The notes: generated from the letters alone by a model not told the origin. A stretch of 6,279 nt of DNA from Planctomycetaceae bacterium (GCA_019232645.1 JAFANO010000292.1:1-6279), one strand, 5' to 3'. Shown: positions 1 to 5,957, counted from the first letter of the stretch. Numbers and translations: made by a program.

Positions 1-369
1 GGGGTCCCGCCGCGCGCCGGCGCCGCCGCCGGGGCAGCGCCAGAGCAGCCAGATCCGCCGGCCGTTGGGGACCGCGTCGGTCGCCTCGCGCCGGATCCGG
101 CCGGCCCGCTCCAGCTCCCGGAGGCAGCGCTGGACGTGGCCGACGGACTTGCCGACCTTGGCGGCGAGGGTGGCGTCGGAGGGCCAGCAGTGGTCCTTGA
201 CCCAGGCCCAGTTGCGGACCATGACGGCGATGAGGGCCTTGGCGGTGGAGGTGAGGTCGGTGTCGGCGAGGATGGCGTCGAGCCCCGGGTCGTTGGGCAG
301 CGCGGCGCCACCCCCGCCGGGCCGCGGGGTGGCGGCCGGCGTCGTGGCCCGGGTCGTGGAGGGGCTCAT
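1..369 (-). CDS. Winged-helix/HTH domain protein, N-terminal part (runs off window)
   Basis: The frame reads leftward from an ATG at 369-367 and stays open for 123 codons to the window edge, so the C-terminus is not seen. The first ~25 residues are low complexity (Thr, Ala, Pro, Gly). After them come helical segments: a TSTAKALIAVMVRNWAW stretch, then CWPSDATLAAKVG and KSVGHVQRCLRELERAGRIRRE. This is the layout of HTH_36-type winged-helix DNA-binding domains, in which a WPS motif precedes the recognition helix and an RxLRELExAGxIRR helix leads to the wing. Such domains occur in replication initiators and regulators of plasmids and integrated elements. A G-rich tract just upstream on this strand (GAGGGGGGGG) can act as ribosome binding site. 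The ATG overlaps the TGA of the preceding frame (ATGA), which suggests translational coupling. The region is far more GC-rich than the transposon: the first 60 bases hold only 8 A/T. Regulator or replication protein cannot be decided from this fragment. Confidence 0.72.
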   Translation of the reverse strand, partial: MSPSTTRATTPAATPRPGGGGAALPNDPGLDAILADTDLTSTAKALIAVMVRNWAWVKDHCWPSDATLAAKVGKSVGHVQRCLRELERAGRIRREATDAVPNGRRIWLLWRCPGGGAGARRDP

Positions 370-573
370 GTCCGGTCCCCCCCCTCGCCGCGCCGGACGC
401 GGGCCTGGAACAGCGGGGCGGCGCCGGCCAGGGCCGTCCGCAGCGCGTGGATGCGGCGTGCCCTCTCGGCCGGGGTCAGCGGGATCCCGCGCCGCGCCCG
501 GGTGACGGGCGCGGGGAAAAATCCGGTCGCGGTCGGGTCAAGGTCCTTGTGCCGATCGCGGGGTCGGCTAGAA
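366..573 (-). pseudogene. 3' remnant of an unidentified gene, cut at the left end of the transposon
   Basis: The last 68 codons before a TGA at 368-366 look like real coding sequence. They are rich in Arg and Ala, with a likely helix LTPAERARRIHALRTALAG, and the stop overlaps the start of the HTH gene as ATGA, typical of an operon. No ATG, GTG or TTG suited to initiation lies between the transposon boundary and the stop. The open frame simply continues into the left inverted repeat (residues FFVRLLREG are encoded by the repeat), so the native 5' end is missing. It is not found on the other side of the transposon either. I do not recognise the family. It was probably a small protein in the same operon as the HTH gene. 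Alternatively it is only leader sequence with an accidentally open frame. Confidence 0.45.
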
Positions 574-574
574 T

Positions 575-612
575 GGCCTTCCCGTAGCAAACGGACAAAA
601 AACAACGCTAAG
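575..612 (+). repeat. Left terminal inverted repeat (IRL), 38 bp
   Basis: The outer end reads GGCCTTCCCGTAGC and the inner end ACAAAAAACAACGCTAAG. It matches the reverse complement of 5920-5957 at 37 of 38 positions; the difference is A at 590 against G in the right copy. The 38-bp length and the inner ACGCTAAG end are Tn3-family hallmarks. The outermost bases are GGCC rather than the more usual GGGG. One base further out also matches (T574/A5958), which may be chance or target preference. The tnpA stop codon (608-610) lies inside this repeat. Confidence 0.95.
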
Positions 613-3583
613 CCGGAGGCCGGCCCGGTCGTAGCGGGCGAAGCTTGGCACCGCCGAGGTCCTTGCTCATCTCGAAGGCGTACTTGCCGTACGGGTTGAT
701 GTGCTCGTAACGGCACGGTGACAGGTGGGTCAGGTCGGACTCCTGGACCGAGTGCCCGTCGATGCGGAGTCGGTCGATCGCCGCCGCCATGTAGACCGTG
801 TTCCACGCGATCACCGCGTTGGTCAAGAGGTTCAGGCACGTCGCCTGGTGCACCTGCTCTTCCTCCTGCTTCCGCCGGATCTTGCCCCGGTTGGCGAAGA
901 ACAGGAACTCCCGCAGCGAGTGCAAGGACTCGCCCTTGTTGAGTTGGGTGTTGATCCGGCGCCGGAGCTGCTCGCTCTCCAGGTACCGCAGGATGAAGAT
1001 GGTCTTGACCAGGCGGCCGTACTCCTGCAGGGCACGGGTGAGGGCGTTCTGGCGGCGGTAGGACTGGAGCCGGCTGATCAGCAGCGAGGCGGTGACCCAG
1101 CCCCGCTTCAGCGACCCGGCGACTCGGAGCAGGTCATCCCAACGGCGCAGGATCAGGTCGCGGCGGATCCGGCCCTTGAGCCGCGGCTCGAGATTCGGGT
1201 AGGTCCGGCTCCGGTCGAGGCGGTAGAGCTGCTGGTCGCCCAGGTCGCGAATCCGGGGCGAGAATTGCAGGCCCAGCAGGTCGAACAGGGCAAAGATGAT
1301 TTCGGTGTAACCCGCCGTGTCGGTCGTGTGCTCCAGGATCGGCAGCTCGGTCTCGTTGTCGAGGATCTCGTCGAGCACGTAGGTCGCGTCCCGCACCGTG
1401 GTGGGAATGACCTTGGTGCCGTACTGCGAGAACTGGTCCGAGGTCCACGTGTAGAAGGTCACCCCCTTGCCGTAGCCGAAGTAGCGTGGCAGGGCCGTGG
1501 CGTTGCGGACCTTGCCCGAGGCCGGGAATCGTTGGCCATCGGACGATGACAGCGTGCCGCCGCCCCAGTGCCGGCTCATGGGCTGATGGTGCTGGAAGTT
1601 CACGACCGTGGCGACCGACGCCCGGAGCGTCTCCTCGCGGAGATACCAGGTCGTGCACCAGGCCAATCGGTCATACGCGTGGTCGCAGATCTGGGCCGTC
1701 CGGGCCAGGCCGAGGTTGCAGCCCTGGGCCAGAACCGAGGCATAGAGGTGGCGGGTCATGTCCTGGCTTCGGGGCTCGCGCCCGCTGGCGTGCTCGAAAC
1801 AGCCGCTGAAGCTGGTCCAGCCATCGACCTCGACCAGCAACTCGCTCAACCCCACCTGGGGCAGCCGCTCGTCGATGAGCCGTTCGAGGGTCACGGCGCT
1901 CTCCGGTCGCTCTTCCGCTTCGAGCGGGGTGACGATGAGGTCCCCGTCCTCCATCCGGACCCCCGTGTCACGCTTCAGCAAGGGGTCAACTCGTCCCAGG
2001 AACGCCTCCAGCTCGGCCTCGCGTTGCGTGAGACGTACCGTGCCCTCGTCGGAGACCTGGAGTTGCTGGCACACCTCGCCGCGCAGGGCCGTCCAACGAT
2101 CCCTGGGGATCAGGTACGTCTCCGGGTCGGAGTAGCGACGGCTGGATTCCAGCCAGACATCCCCGGCCCGCAACGCCGCGCGTAGCTCCGAGAGTACGCA
2201 GAGCTCGAAGTAGGCCCGGTCGATTCGTCCTTGGCCGTCGATCACGTAGGGCCGCCACTTCGCCGGGACGAAATCGACGGCGGTGCTCCGAGGCAGGCTT
2301 GGGCCCCGGCGCTCGCTCAGCCGCCGGAGCAGGTCCACGGCCTTCAGGAGCGGGTCGGGGTCCACGTTCGACCGGAACGGGAACGCCGCGAGAAACGCCG
2401 GGACGAACCGGCGGAGGTGCCCGTACCGCTTCCGGAGGAAGTCGAGGCCGCTGTCATCGTCGGGACGGACGATCCCGCTGGATTCCTCGACGGCTTTCCT
2501 GAGCCGTTCGGGCGAGATTCGCCGGTAGATGGTGTGTCGGAGCTGTGCGTCGCGGACCGTGGGGTCGAGCACGACGCGGGCCAGCTCGCCGAAGAGCCGG
2601 ACCGTCTCGTTGGTGGCCTGCGCCATGGAGCCGCGGAATTCCTCCAGGTCGTGGCCGGCCCGCGCGTACGCCTCGGCCAGGCAGCGGTCGAACTGGTCGA
2701 TCGTCTCGTCGGCGACGTCGACCAGCGACTGGTGGAGGAAGGCCACCAGGAGCGGATACCGCCGTTCTTCCGGCATCCGCTGCAGGGCTTGGCCGGTGGC
2801 CCGACGAGCGATCTGGGCCAGGCGCTTGAGCCGGTTGGGGCTCAGGCCGTCGAGGGTCCATTGCGCGACGCCCGCACCCTTCAGGAATTCGAGCTTCTCG
2901 ATGTTGCGCAGGATGGCCTTCGGCGAGTTCGAGACGGCCGAGCGGCGGAGCCAGGTCAGCGCGGTCCCTCCGCGGGAGGCATCGGGGACGAGCAGGCTGT
3001 CGAGCAAGGCCCTGGTGTCGTCGGACAGGAGGGGGGTCAGGATGCGGAAGGTTTCGTGCTGGGCCTCCTGCTGGGCGGCGACCACCATCCGTTCGAGGCA
3101 GGTCAGCCCCGGCCGCACCACCTTGTCGGTGCGGAGCTTCTCGCAGGCGAGTTGGAAGAGCAGGCTCGGCCGGTCGTGCTCCAAACCCCGGTCGACGAGC
3201 CAGGTCTTGAGGGCCCTCAGGTCGCTGGGTCGGGCCTTGTGAAAGCCCAGATGGGCCAGGACTTCCTGGAGATGACCCGTCCGAGTCTGGGACCGCTCCC
3301 CGTACTTGACGAGGCATCGTGGGGCGACACCGAGCTGTTTGGCGAGATGGCCGATAGCGGCTGGGGGTGCGGAATGGAGCTTCGTCGGCACGAAGCCCAG
3401 ATAGCGAAGGGCACAGACCTGCAACGCGAAGCCGAGCCGGTTGTGAGCGCGCCGCTGTCCTTGGACCAAGAGCCGGTCGCGTTCGGAGAGCGTGAAATAC
3501 CCGATCAGATCCTCGGACGGGATCTCGGTGGGGAACCCCCTGAGCCGTTTCCGCTCGGTGTCATTCAGGAAGCTGCCGGGCAC
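608..3583 (-). CDS. tnpA: Tn3-family transposase TnpA
   Basis: This is the DDE transposase that cuts and joins the 38-bp ends in replicative transposition. From the GTG at 3583-3581 it is 991 aa, the usual size for Tn3 TnpA. I prefer this start because GAGGG lies 8 nt upstream and because the family N-terminus (SFLNDTERKRLRGFP) begins just after it; upstream codons in this frame are the resolvase gene read out of frame. The N-terminal ~165 residues resemble the DUF4158 DNA-binding region. The catalytic domain covers roughly residues 570-975. Its triad is visible as D682 in TLSSSDGQRF, D755 in HTTDTAGYTE and E885 in NKGESLHSLRE; the spacings of 73 and 130 are close to those of Tn3. The C-terminus (CRYEHINPYGKYAF, then LRPLRPGRPPA) is also typical. 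No frameshift or internal stop is seen. The start overlaps tnpR by 23 bp, suggesting coupled translation, and the TAG stop lies inside IRL. Confidence 0.96.
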   Translation of the reverse strand: MPGSFLNDTERKRLRGFPTEIPSEDLIGYFTLSERDRLLVQGQRRAHNRLGFALQVCALRYLGFVPTKLHSAPPAAIGHLAKQLGVAPRCLVKYGERSQTRTGHLQEVLAHLGFHKARPSDLRALKTWLVDRGLEHDRPSLLFQLACEKLRTDKVVRPGLTCLERMVVAAQQEAQHETFRILTPLLSDDTRALLDSLLVPDASRGGTALTWLRRSAVSNSPKAILRNIEKLEFLKGAGVAQWTLDGLSPNRLKRLAQIARRATGQALQRMPEERRYPLLVAFLHQSLVDVADETIDQFDRCLAEAYARAGHDLEEFRGSMAQATNETVRLFGELARVVLDPTVRDAQLRHTIYRRISPERLRKAVEESSGIVRPDDDSGLDFLRKRYGHLRRFVPAFLAAFPFRSNVDPDPLLKAVDLLRRLSERRGPSLPRSTAVDFVPAKWRPYVIDGQGRIDRAYFELCVLSELRAALRAGDVWLESSRRYSDPETYLIPRDRWTALRGEVCQQLQVSDEGTVRLTQREAELEAFLGRVDPLLKRDTGVRMEDGDLIVTPLEAEERPESAVTLERLIDERLPQVGLSELLVEVDGWTSFSGCFEHASGREPRSQDMTRHLYASVLAQGCNLGLARTAQICDHAYDRLAWCTTWYLREETLRASVATVVNFQHHQPMSRHWGGGTLSSSDGQRFPASGKVRNATALPRYFGYGKGVTFYTWTSDQFSQYGTKVIPTTVRDATYVLDEILDNETELPILEHTTDTAGYTEIIFALFDLLGLQFSPRIRDLGDQQLYRLDRSRTYPNLEPRLKGRIRRDLILRRWDDLLRVAGSLKRGWVTASLLISRLQSYRRQNALTRALQEYGRLVKTIFILRYLESEQLRRRINTQLNKGESLHSLREFLFFANRGKIRRKQEEEQVHQATCLNLLTNAVIAWNTVYMAAAIDRLRIDGHSVQESDLTHLSPCRYEHINPYGKYAFEMSKDLGGAKLRPLRPGRPPA

Positions 3584-4139
3584 CCGTGCGGCCCTCGGCA
3601 AGGTAGCGGTAGAGCGTGGTCCTGCCGATCCGGAGCGTCCGGCAGATGTCGGCGATTGTGTTCGTCTTGTCGTTGTGCAGCGTGAGGGCCTGGGTCTTCT
3701 TCTTCGCGTCCAGCTTCCGAGGCCGGCCGCCCCCCTTTCCGCGGGCTCGGGCCGCATCGAGCCCGGCCCTGGTCCGCTCGCGGATGATGTCCCGCTCGAA
3801 CTCGGCCAGGGCCGCGAAGACGTGGAAGACCAGCTTCCCGCCGCTGGTCGTCGTATCGATACTTTCCTGGAGGCTTCGGAAGCCGACTTTCCGTTCCTGG
3901 AGCTGCCCGACGGTTTCGATCAGGTTCCGGATGCTGCGGCCCAAGCGGTCGAGCTTCCAGACCACGAGGGTGTCACCCTTCCTGAGGTGCGCGAGGGCCT
4001 GATCGAGCCCCGGCCGCTCGGCACGAGCGCCACCGGCCCTGTCCGTGAAGAGCTTCTCGCAACCGGCGCGATTCAAGGCGTCGGTCTGGAGATCGAGGTT
4101 TTGTTCGGTGGTGGAGACGCGGGCATAGCCGATCAGCAT
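3561..4139 (-). CDS. tnpR: Serine site-specific recombinase (Tn3-type resolvase TnpR)
   Basis: The protein has 192 aa from the ATG at 4139-4137, preceded by a strong ribosome binding site (AGAGGAGGG at 4156-4148, 8 nt spacing). The catalytic domain starts at once with MLIGYARVSTTEQNLDLQ: R7 and the nucleophile S9. It continues with VVWKLDRLGRSIRNL, where R65 and R68 correspond to R68 and R71 of gamma-delta resolvase, and with the long E-helix AEFERDIIRERTRAGLDAAR (111-131). After a GRPRKLD linker (~138-144) the C-terminal helix-turn-helix is NTIADICRTLRIGRTTLYRYL (~160-180). Its role is to resolve cointegrates between two transposon copies at a res site, which in this family is normally next to tnpR; resolvases often repress their own promoter there. 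A DNA invertase is possible by sequence, but the size and the place beside tnpA favour resolvase. It ends inside the start of tnpA, so the two are probably one operon. Confidence 0.95.
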   Translation of the reverse strand: MLIGYARVSTTEQNLDLQTDALNRAGCEKLFTDRAGGARAERPGLDQALAHLRKGDTLVVWKLDRLGRSIRNLIETVGQLQERKVGFRSLQESIDTTTSGGKLVFHVFAALAEFERDIIRERTRAGLDAARARGKGGGRPRKLDAKKKTQALTLHNDKTNTIADICRTLRIGRTTLYRYLAEGRTGARQLPE

Positions 4140-4163
4140 GGGCGACACCCTCCTCTTGGTCGG

Positions 4164-4192
4164 ATCGTGCCGAAACCCGAGCCTCGCGTCAA
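4164..4192 (-). promoter_or_regulatory. Candidate promoter of tnpR-tnpA
   Basis: On the minus strand TTGACG (4192-4187, five of six bases of the -35 consensus) is followed after exactly 17 bp by CACGAT (4169-4164, three of six -10 bases). Transcription would start near 4157, giving a leader of about 18 nt that begins just before the AGAGGAGGG ribosome binding site. The -10 match is weak and the sigma preferences of the host are unknown. The decamer copies around it would let resolvase binding shut the promoter off, as is known for Tn3. Confidence 0.35.
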
Positions 4193-4218
4193 GGTTACGG
4201 GACGTTGATTTCGGGACG
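4166..4218. promoter_or_regulatory. Candidate resolvase binding region (res)
   Basis: CGTGCCGAAA at 4166-4175 and TTTCGGGACG at 4209-4218 form a 10-bp inverted repeat with one mismatch, spanning 53 bp. A further copy on the minus strand (CGTCCCGTAA, 4204-4195) lies 14 bp from the last one. The placement beside tnpR, over its putative promoter, fits a res site. The three-subsite structure of classical res cannot be laid out with confidence, so the exact limits are guesses. Confidence 0.3.
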
Positions 4219-4299
4219 GCTTTCAGGGTGGTATTCTGGCCGTATTGAGGGAAAGGCGAGGGGCAGCGAGAGGGGTTCCGAAAAGGCACGTTTTTGGGA

Positions 4300-4393
4300 C
4301 GGCCACGTTGGCCGGATGGAAAGGGGATTATCCCCGGCAAAACGAGCCGTGCTCGCCCATCGATGCATCGGGGGAGTAGACTGGACCGCGGTC
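4300..4393. repeat. Cluster of five short palindromes
   Basis: Five perfect dyads follow one another. They are CGGCCA-CGT-TGGCCG (4300-4314), GGGGAT-T-ATCCCC (4323-4335), CGAGC-CGT-GCTCG (4343-4355), CGATGCATCG (4361-4370) and GACCGCGGTC (4384-4393). Their centres are 22, 20, 16.5 and 23 bp apart, close to two DNA helical turns. The arms differ in sequence, so they are not copies of one protein site. They lie upstream of the methyltransferase gene, between the tnpR control region and the cargo. Function unknown. Confidence 0.5.
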
Positions 4394-4474
4394 GAACCTT
4401 TGGGGCGACCCGGCCGTCTGAACCCGAGTCGGATGGCGACGGTCGGGACGGAGAGCGATACCTCGGAGGCCACG

Positions 4475-5236
4475 ATGGCGGGCGGCACCTGGAAGCGAGA
4501 CGACGTGGCGGCGGGGTACCTGAGCGAGCGGTCGCACTTCATCCCCGACCGGCCCAGGCAGCTCGAAGTTCTAGTTCGCGTCGTCCGGTCGTCCGACCGG
4601 CCTCCGAGTCGCATCCTCGACCTCGGGGCGGGTGACGGGGTCCTCCTGGAATGCTTTCTGGAAGCGTTCCCCGAGGCGACGGGCGTTGCCGTCGATTTCT
4701 CGCCCGTCATGGTCGAGAAAGCCCGAGAGCGCCTGAGCAAGTTCGGCCCGCGGGTCACGGTCGCCGCGGCCGACCTCGGCTCCCCCGACTGGCTCCGAGG
4801 GGTCGAGCCGCCCTTTGATGCGGTCGTGAGCGGCCTGGCGATTCATCACCTCACCGACGACCGGAAGCGGTCCCTCTATCGGGAAATCTTCGGCCTGCTG
4901 CGGCCCGGCGGTACGTTCCTGAACTGCGAGCACGTCGCCAGTCGCGGGCCGTGGGGTCAGGGGATGTACGACGACGCGGTGAGTGAGCAGCTCTGGCGAC
5001 GGCGGCAAGAACAGGGCGAGGCGGTCTCATTCGAGGAGGTCCGCACGGAGTACGTCAGCCGACCCGACCGGGCCGACAACATCCTCGCACTCGTTGAAGA
5101 CCAATGCGATTGGCTGCGGGACATCGGCTTCCGGGACGTTGATTGCTTCTGGAAGTATTTCGAGCTGGCCATCTTCGGCGGGCGGCGACCCTCGAAGGGG
5201 CACCGAGTCGCCACGCTCTCGGACGTGGATAAATAG
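4475..5236 (+). CDS. Class I SAM-dependent methyltransferase (transposon cargo)
   Basis: The protein has 253 aa from the ATG at 4475, chosen because GGAGG sits 5 nt upstream and the conserved text (WKRDDVAAGYLSERSHFIP) begins right after it. An in-frame ATG at 4433 is possible but has a poor ribosome binding site. The Rossmann-fold SAM site is clear: motif I ILDLGAGDG (47-55), the acidic end of strand 2 at D74 in VAVDFSP, AAADL with D100, the motif IV-like region FDAVVSGLAIHHL (114-126), and LLRPGG (141-146). The C-terminus (WLRDIGFRDVDCFWKYFELAIFGG) is that of small-molecule methyltransferases of the Methyltransf_11/25 type. Its substrate cannot be told from sequence. It does not look like a 16S rRNA or Erm methyltransferase. 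It is soluble, with no signal or membrane segment. It points away from tnpR and probably forms an operon with the VOC gene 55 bp downstream. Some stretches (around 5101-5160) are only about half GC, well below the left flank. Confidence 0.9.
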   Translation: MAGGTWKRDDVAAGYLSERSHFIPDRPRQLEVLVRVVRSSDRPPSRILDLGAGDGVLLECFLEAFPEATGVAVDFSPVMVEKARERLSKFGPRVTVAAADLGSPDWLRGVEPPFDAVVSGLAIHHLTDDRKRSLYREIFGLLRPGGTFLNCEHVASRGPWGQGMYDDAVSEQLWRRRQEQGEAVSFEEVRTEYVSRPDRADNILALVEDQCDWLRDIGFRDVDCFWKYFELAIFGGRRPSKGHRVATLSDVDK

Positions 5237-5291
5237 TTCCAATCCCCGAATCCGGCGACACCCTCACCAGCCGCAAGCAAGGAGAGCGAAC

Positions 5292-5777
5292 ATGAGCAAA
5301 ATGACGATCTGCCTGTGGTTCGACCGGGGTAAGGCCCGCGAGGCGGCCGAGTTCTACGCGAGCGTGTTCCCCGACAGCCACGTCGGGAAAGCTCACGCCT
5401 CCGCCGTGGACATTCCGTCTGCGAAGGTGGGCGAGGATCTCACCGTCGAGTTCACCGTGCTCGGCCAGTCGTACATCGGCCTGAACGGCGGGCCAAATTT
5501 CAAGCCGAACGAGGCGGTCAGCTTTATGGTCCTGACCGAGAACCAGGAAGAGACCGACCGTTACTGGGACGCCATCGTCGGCAACGGCGGCGAGGAGAGC
5601 GCTTGCAGCTGGTGCAAAGATCGCTGGGGCTTCTCGTGGCAGATCACGCCCCGTGCGCTACTCGCGGCGACAACCGACCCGGATCGCGCCGCCGCAAAAC
5701 GCGCCATGGAAGCCATGATGACGATGAGGAAGATCGACATCGCGACGATCGAGGCCGCGCGCCGGGGCGAAGGCTGA
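5292..5777 (+). CDS. PhnB-like VOC-superfamily protein (3-dmu-9_3-mt / glyoxalase-related fold)
   Basis: The protein has 161 aa from the ATG at 5292, preceded by AAGGAG at 5279-5284 with 7 nt spacing. The family text is recognisable along the whole length: ICLWFDRGKAREAAEFYASVFPDS (6-29), LTVEFTVLGQSYIGLNGGPNFKPNEAVSF (50-78), EETDRYWDAI (86-95), WCKDRWGFSWQITP (107-120) and the C-terminal KRAMEAMMTMRKIDIATIEAA (136-156). This is the PF06983-type VOC fold, related to PhnB and often labelled '3-demethylubiquinone-9 3-methyltransferase'. That label is historical and should not be read as a methyltransferase activity; many members have no known reaction. The protein is complete, cytosolic and of normal length. 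It follows the methyltransferase gene on the same strand, so co-expression is likely, but a joint pathway is only conjecture. Confidence 0.92.
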   Translation: MSKMTICLWFDRGKAREAAEFYASVFPDSHVGKAHASAVDIPSAKVGEDLTVEFTVLGQSYIGLNGGPNFKPNEAVSFMVLTENQEETDRYWDAIVGNGGEESACSWCKDRWGFSWQITPRALLAATTDPDRAAAKRAMEAMMTMRKIDIATIEAARRGEG

Positions 5778-5805
5778 GGGGGAAAACCACGGGCGGCCTT
5801 TCAGA

Positions 5806-5823
5806 GGCGGGCCGAAACCCGCC
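5806..5823 (+). terminator. Stem-loop after the VOC gene, possible terminator
   Basis: GGCGGG (5806-5811) and CCCGCC (5818-5823) pair perfectly around a CCGAAA loop, 28 bp past the VOC stop. There is no T-run after the stem, so it is not a canonical intrinsic terminator. It may still end the cargo transcript or stabilise its 3' end. Confidence 0.3.
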
Positions 5824-5884
5824 ACCCTCTCCGTTCAGACCACCGGACGAGGTCAATCCCCGATAAAGCGAATTCTCCGACAAT

Positions 5885-5912
5885 CGTCCCGAAAACCCTC
5901 CGAATCGGGACG
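5885..5912. repeat. 28-bp dyad just inside the right inverted repeat
   Basis: CGTCCCGA (5885-5892) and TCGGGACG (5905-5912) form perfect 8-bp arms around a 12-bp centre, ending 7 bp before IRR. The left arm with its next two bases (CGTCCCGAAA) is the exact reverse complement of 4209-4218 beside tnpR. It could be a protein binding site (resolvase, transposase or a host factor), a former res half, or a terminator stem. It has no T-run. Confidence 0.5.
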
Positions 5913-5919
5913 GACGAGC

Positions 5920-5957
5920 CTTAGCGTTGTTTTTTGTCCGTCTGCTACGGGAAGGCC
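5920..5957 (-). repeat. Right terminal inverted repeat (IRR), 38 bp
   Basis: It starts inside with CTTAGCGTTGTTTTTTGTCC and ends outside with GCTACGGGAAGGCC. It is the reverse complement of 575-612 except for one base (G in this orientation where IRL has A590). The near identity means both ends should still be recognised by TnpA. The base outside (A5958) also continues the match, but the five bases outside do not repeat those at the left end. Confidence 0.95.

Larger units (their letters stand above)
4140..4474. other. 335-bp divergent control region between tnpR and the cargo genes
   Basis: No convincing gene lies here. The methyltransferase frame is open upstream to about 4205, but the conceptual peptide looks like nothing known and has no good start signal. 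The region separates leftward tnpR from the rightward methyltransferase gene and should hold both promoters and the resolvase site. Visible contents are the tnpR ribosome binding site and candidate promoter, several copies of a CGTCCCGAAA-like decamer, and five short palindromes between 4300 and 4393. I found no clear sigma70 promoter for the cargo genes. Confidence 0.6.
575..5957. mobile_element. Complete Tn3-family transposon with a methyltransferase/VOC cargo
   Basis: Two 38-bp inverted repeats (575-612 and 5920-5957), identical except at 590, bracket a Tn3-type transposase, a serine resolvase and two passenger genes, 5,383 bp in all. Order from the left: IRL, tnpA (-), tnpR (-), control region, methyltransferase (+), VOC protein (+), IRR. 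Replicative transposition by TnpA followed by resolvase action at a res site is the known mechanism of this family. Both enzymes look intact, so the element is potentially active. Tn3 elements normally produce 5-bp target duplications. The five bases outside the left end (AGAAT, 570-574) do not match those outside the right end (AACGA, 5958-5962). The flanks also belong to different genes, so the element has probably been rearranged after insertion. Confidence 0.93.

Noticed and set aside
574..839. Frame on the minus strand running through IRL into the left-flank gene remnant.
   Set aside because: Inside the transposon it overlaps tnpA in another frame, and its peptide there is not protein-like. 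Only the part outside the transposon is kept, as a gene remnant.
2231..3685. Long open frame on the plus strand (484 codons), and similar ones at 725-1549 and 1568-2185.
   Set aside because: They are antisense to tnpA, whose protein family assignment is certain. Long antisense frames are expected at this GC content, and their conceptual proteins show no motifs.
3584..3757. Extension of the transposase frame 58 codons upstream of the GTG at 3583.
   Set aside because: This stretch is resolvase coding sequence read out of frame. The extra peptide is Arg/Ser/Thr-rich with no family resemblance, and the GTG has a good ribosome binding site and gives the normal family length.
4205..4474. N-terminal extension of the methyltransferase up to a TTG at 4205.
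   Set aside because: The peptide has no recognisable domain, the region is full of palindromes and regulatory-looking repeats, and the GGAGG before the ATG at 4475 fits the family N-terminus.
5132..5144. CGGGACGTTGATT also occurs at 4198-4210.
   Set aside because: A single 13-bp repeat between a control region and the middle of a gene is compatible with chance in this GC-rich sequence, and the flanking bases do not extend the match.
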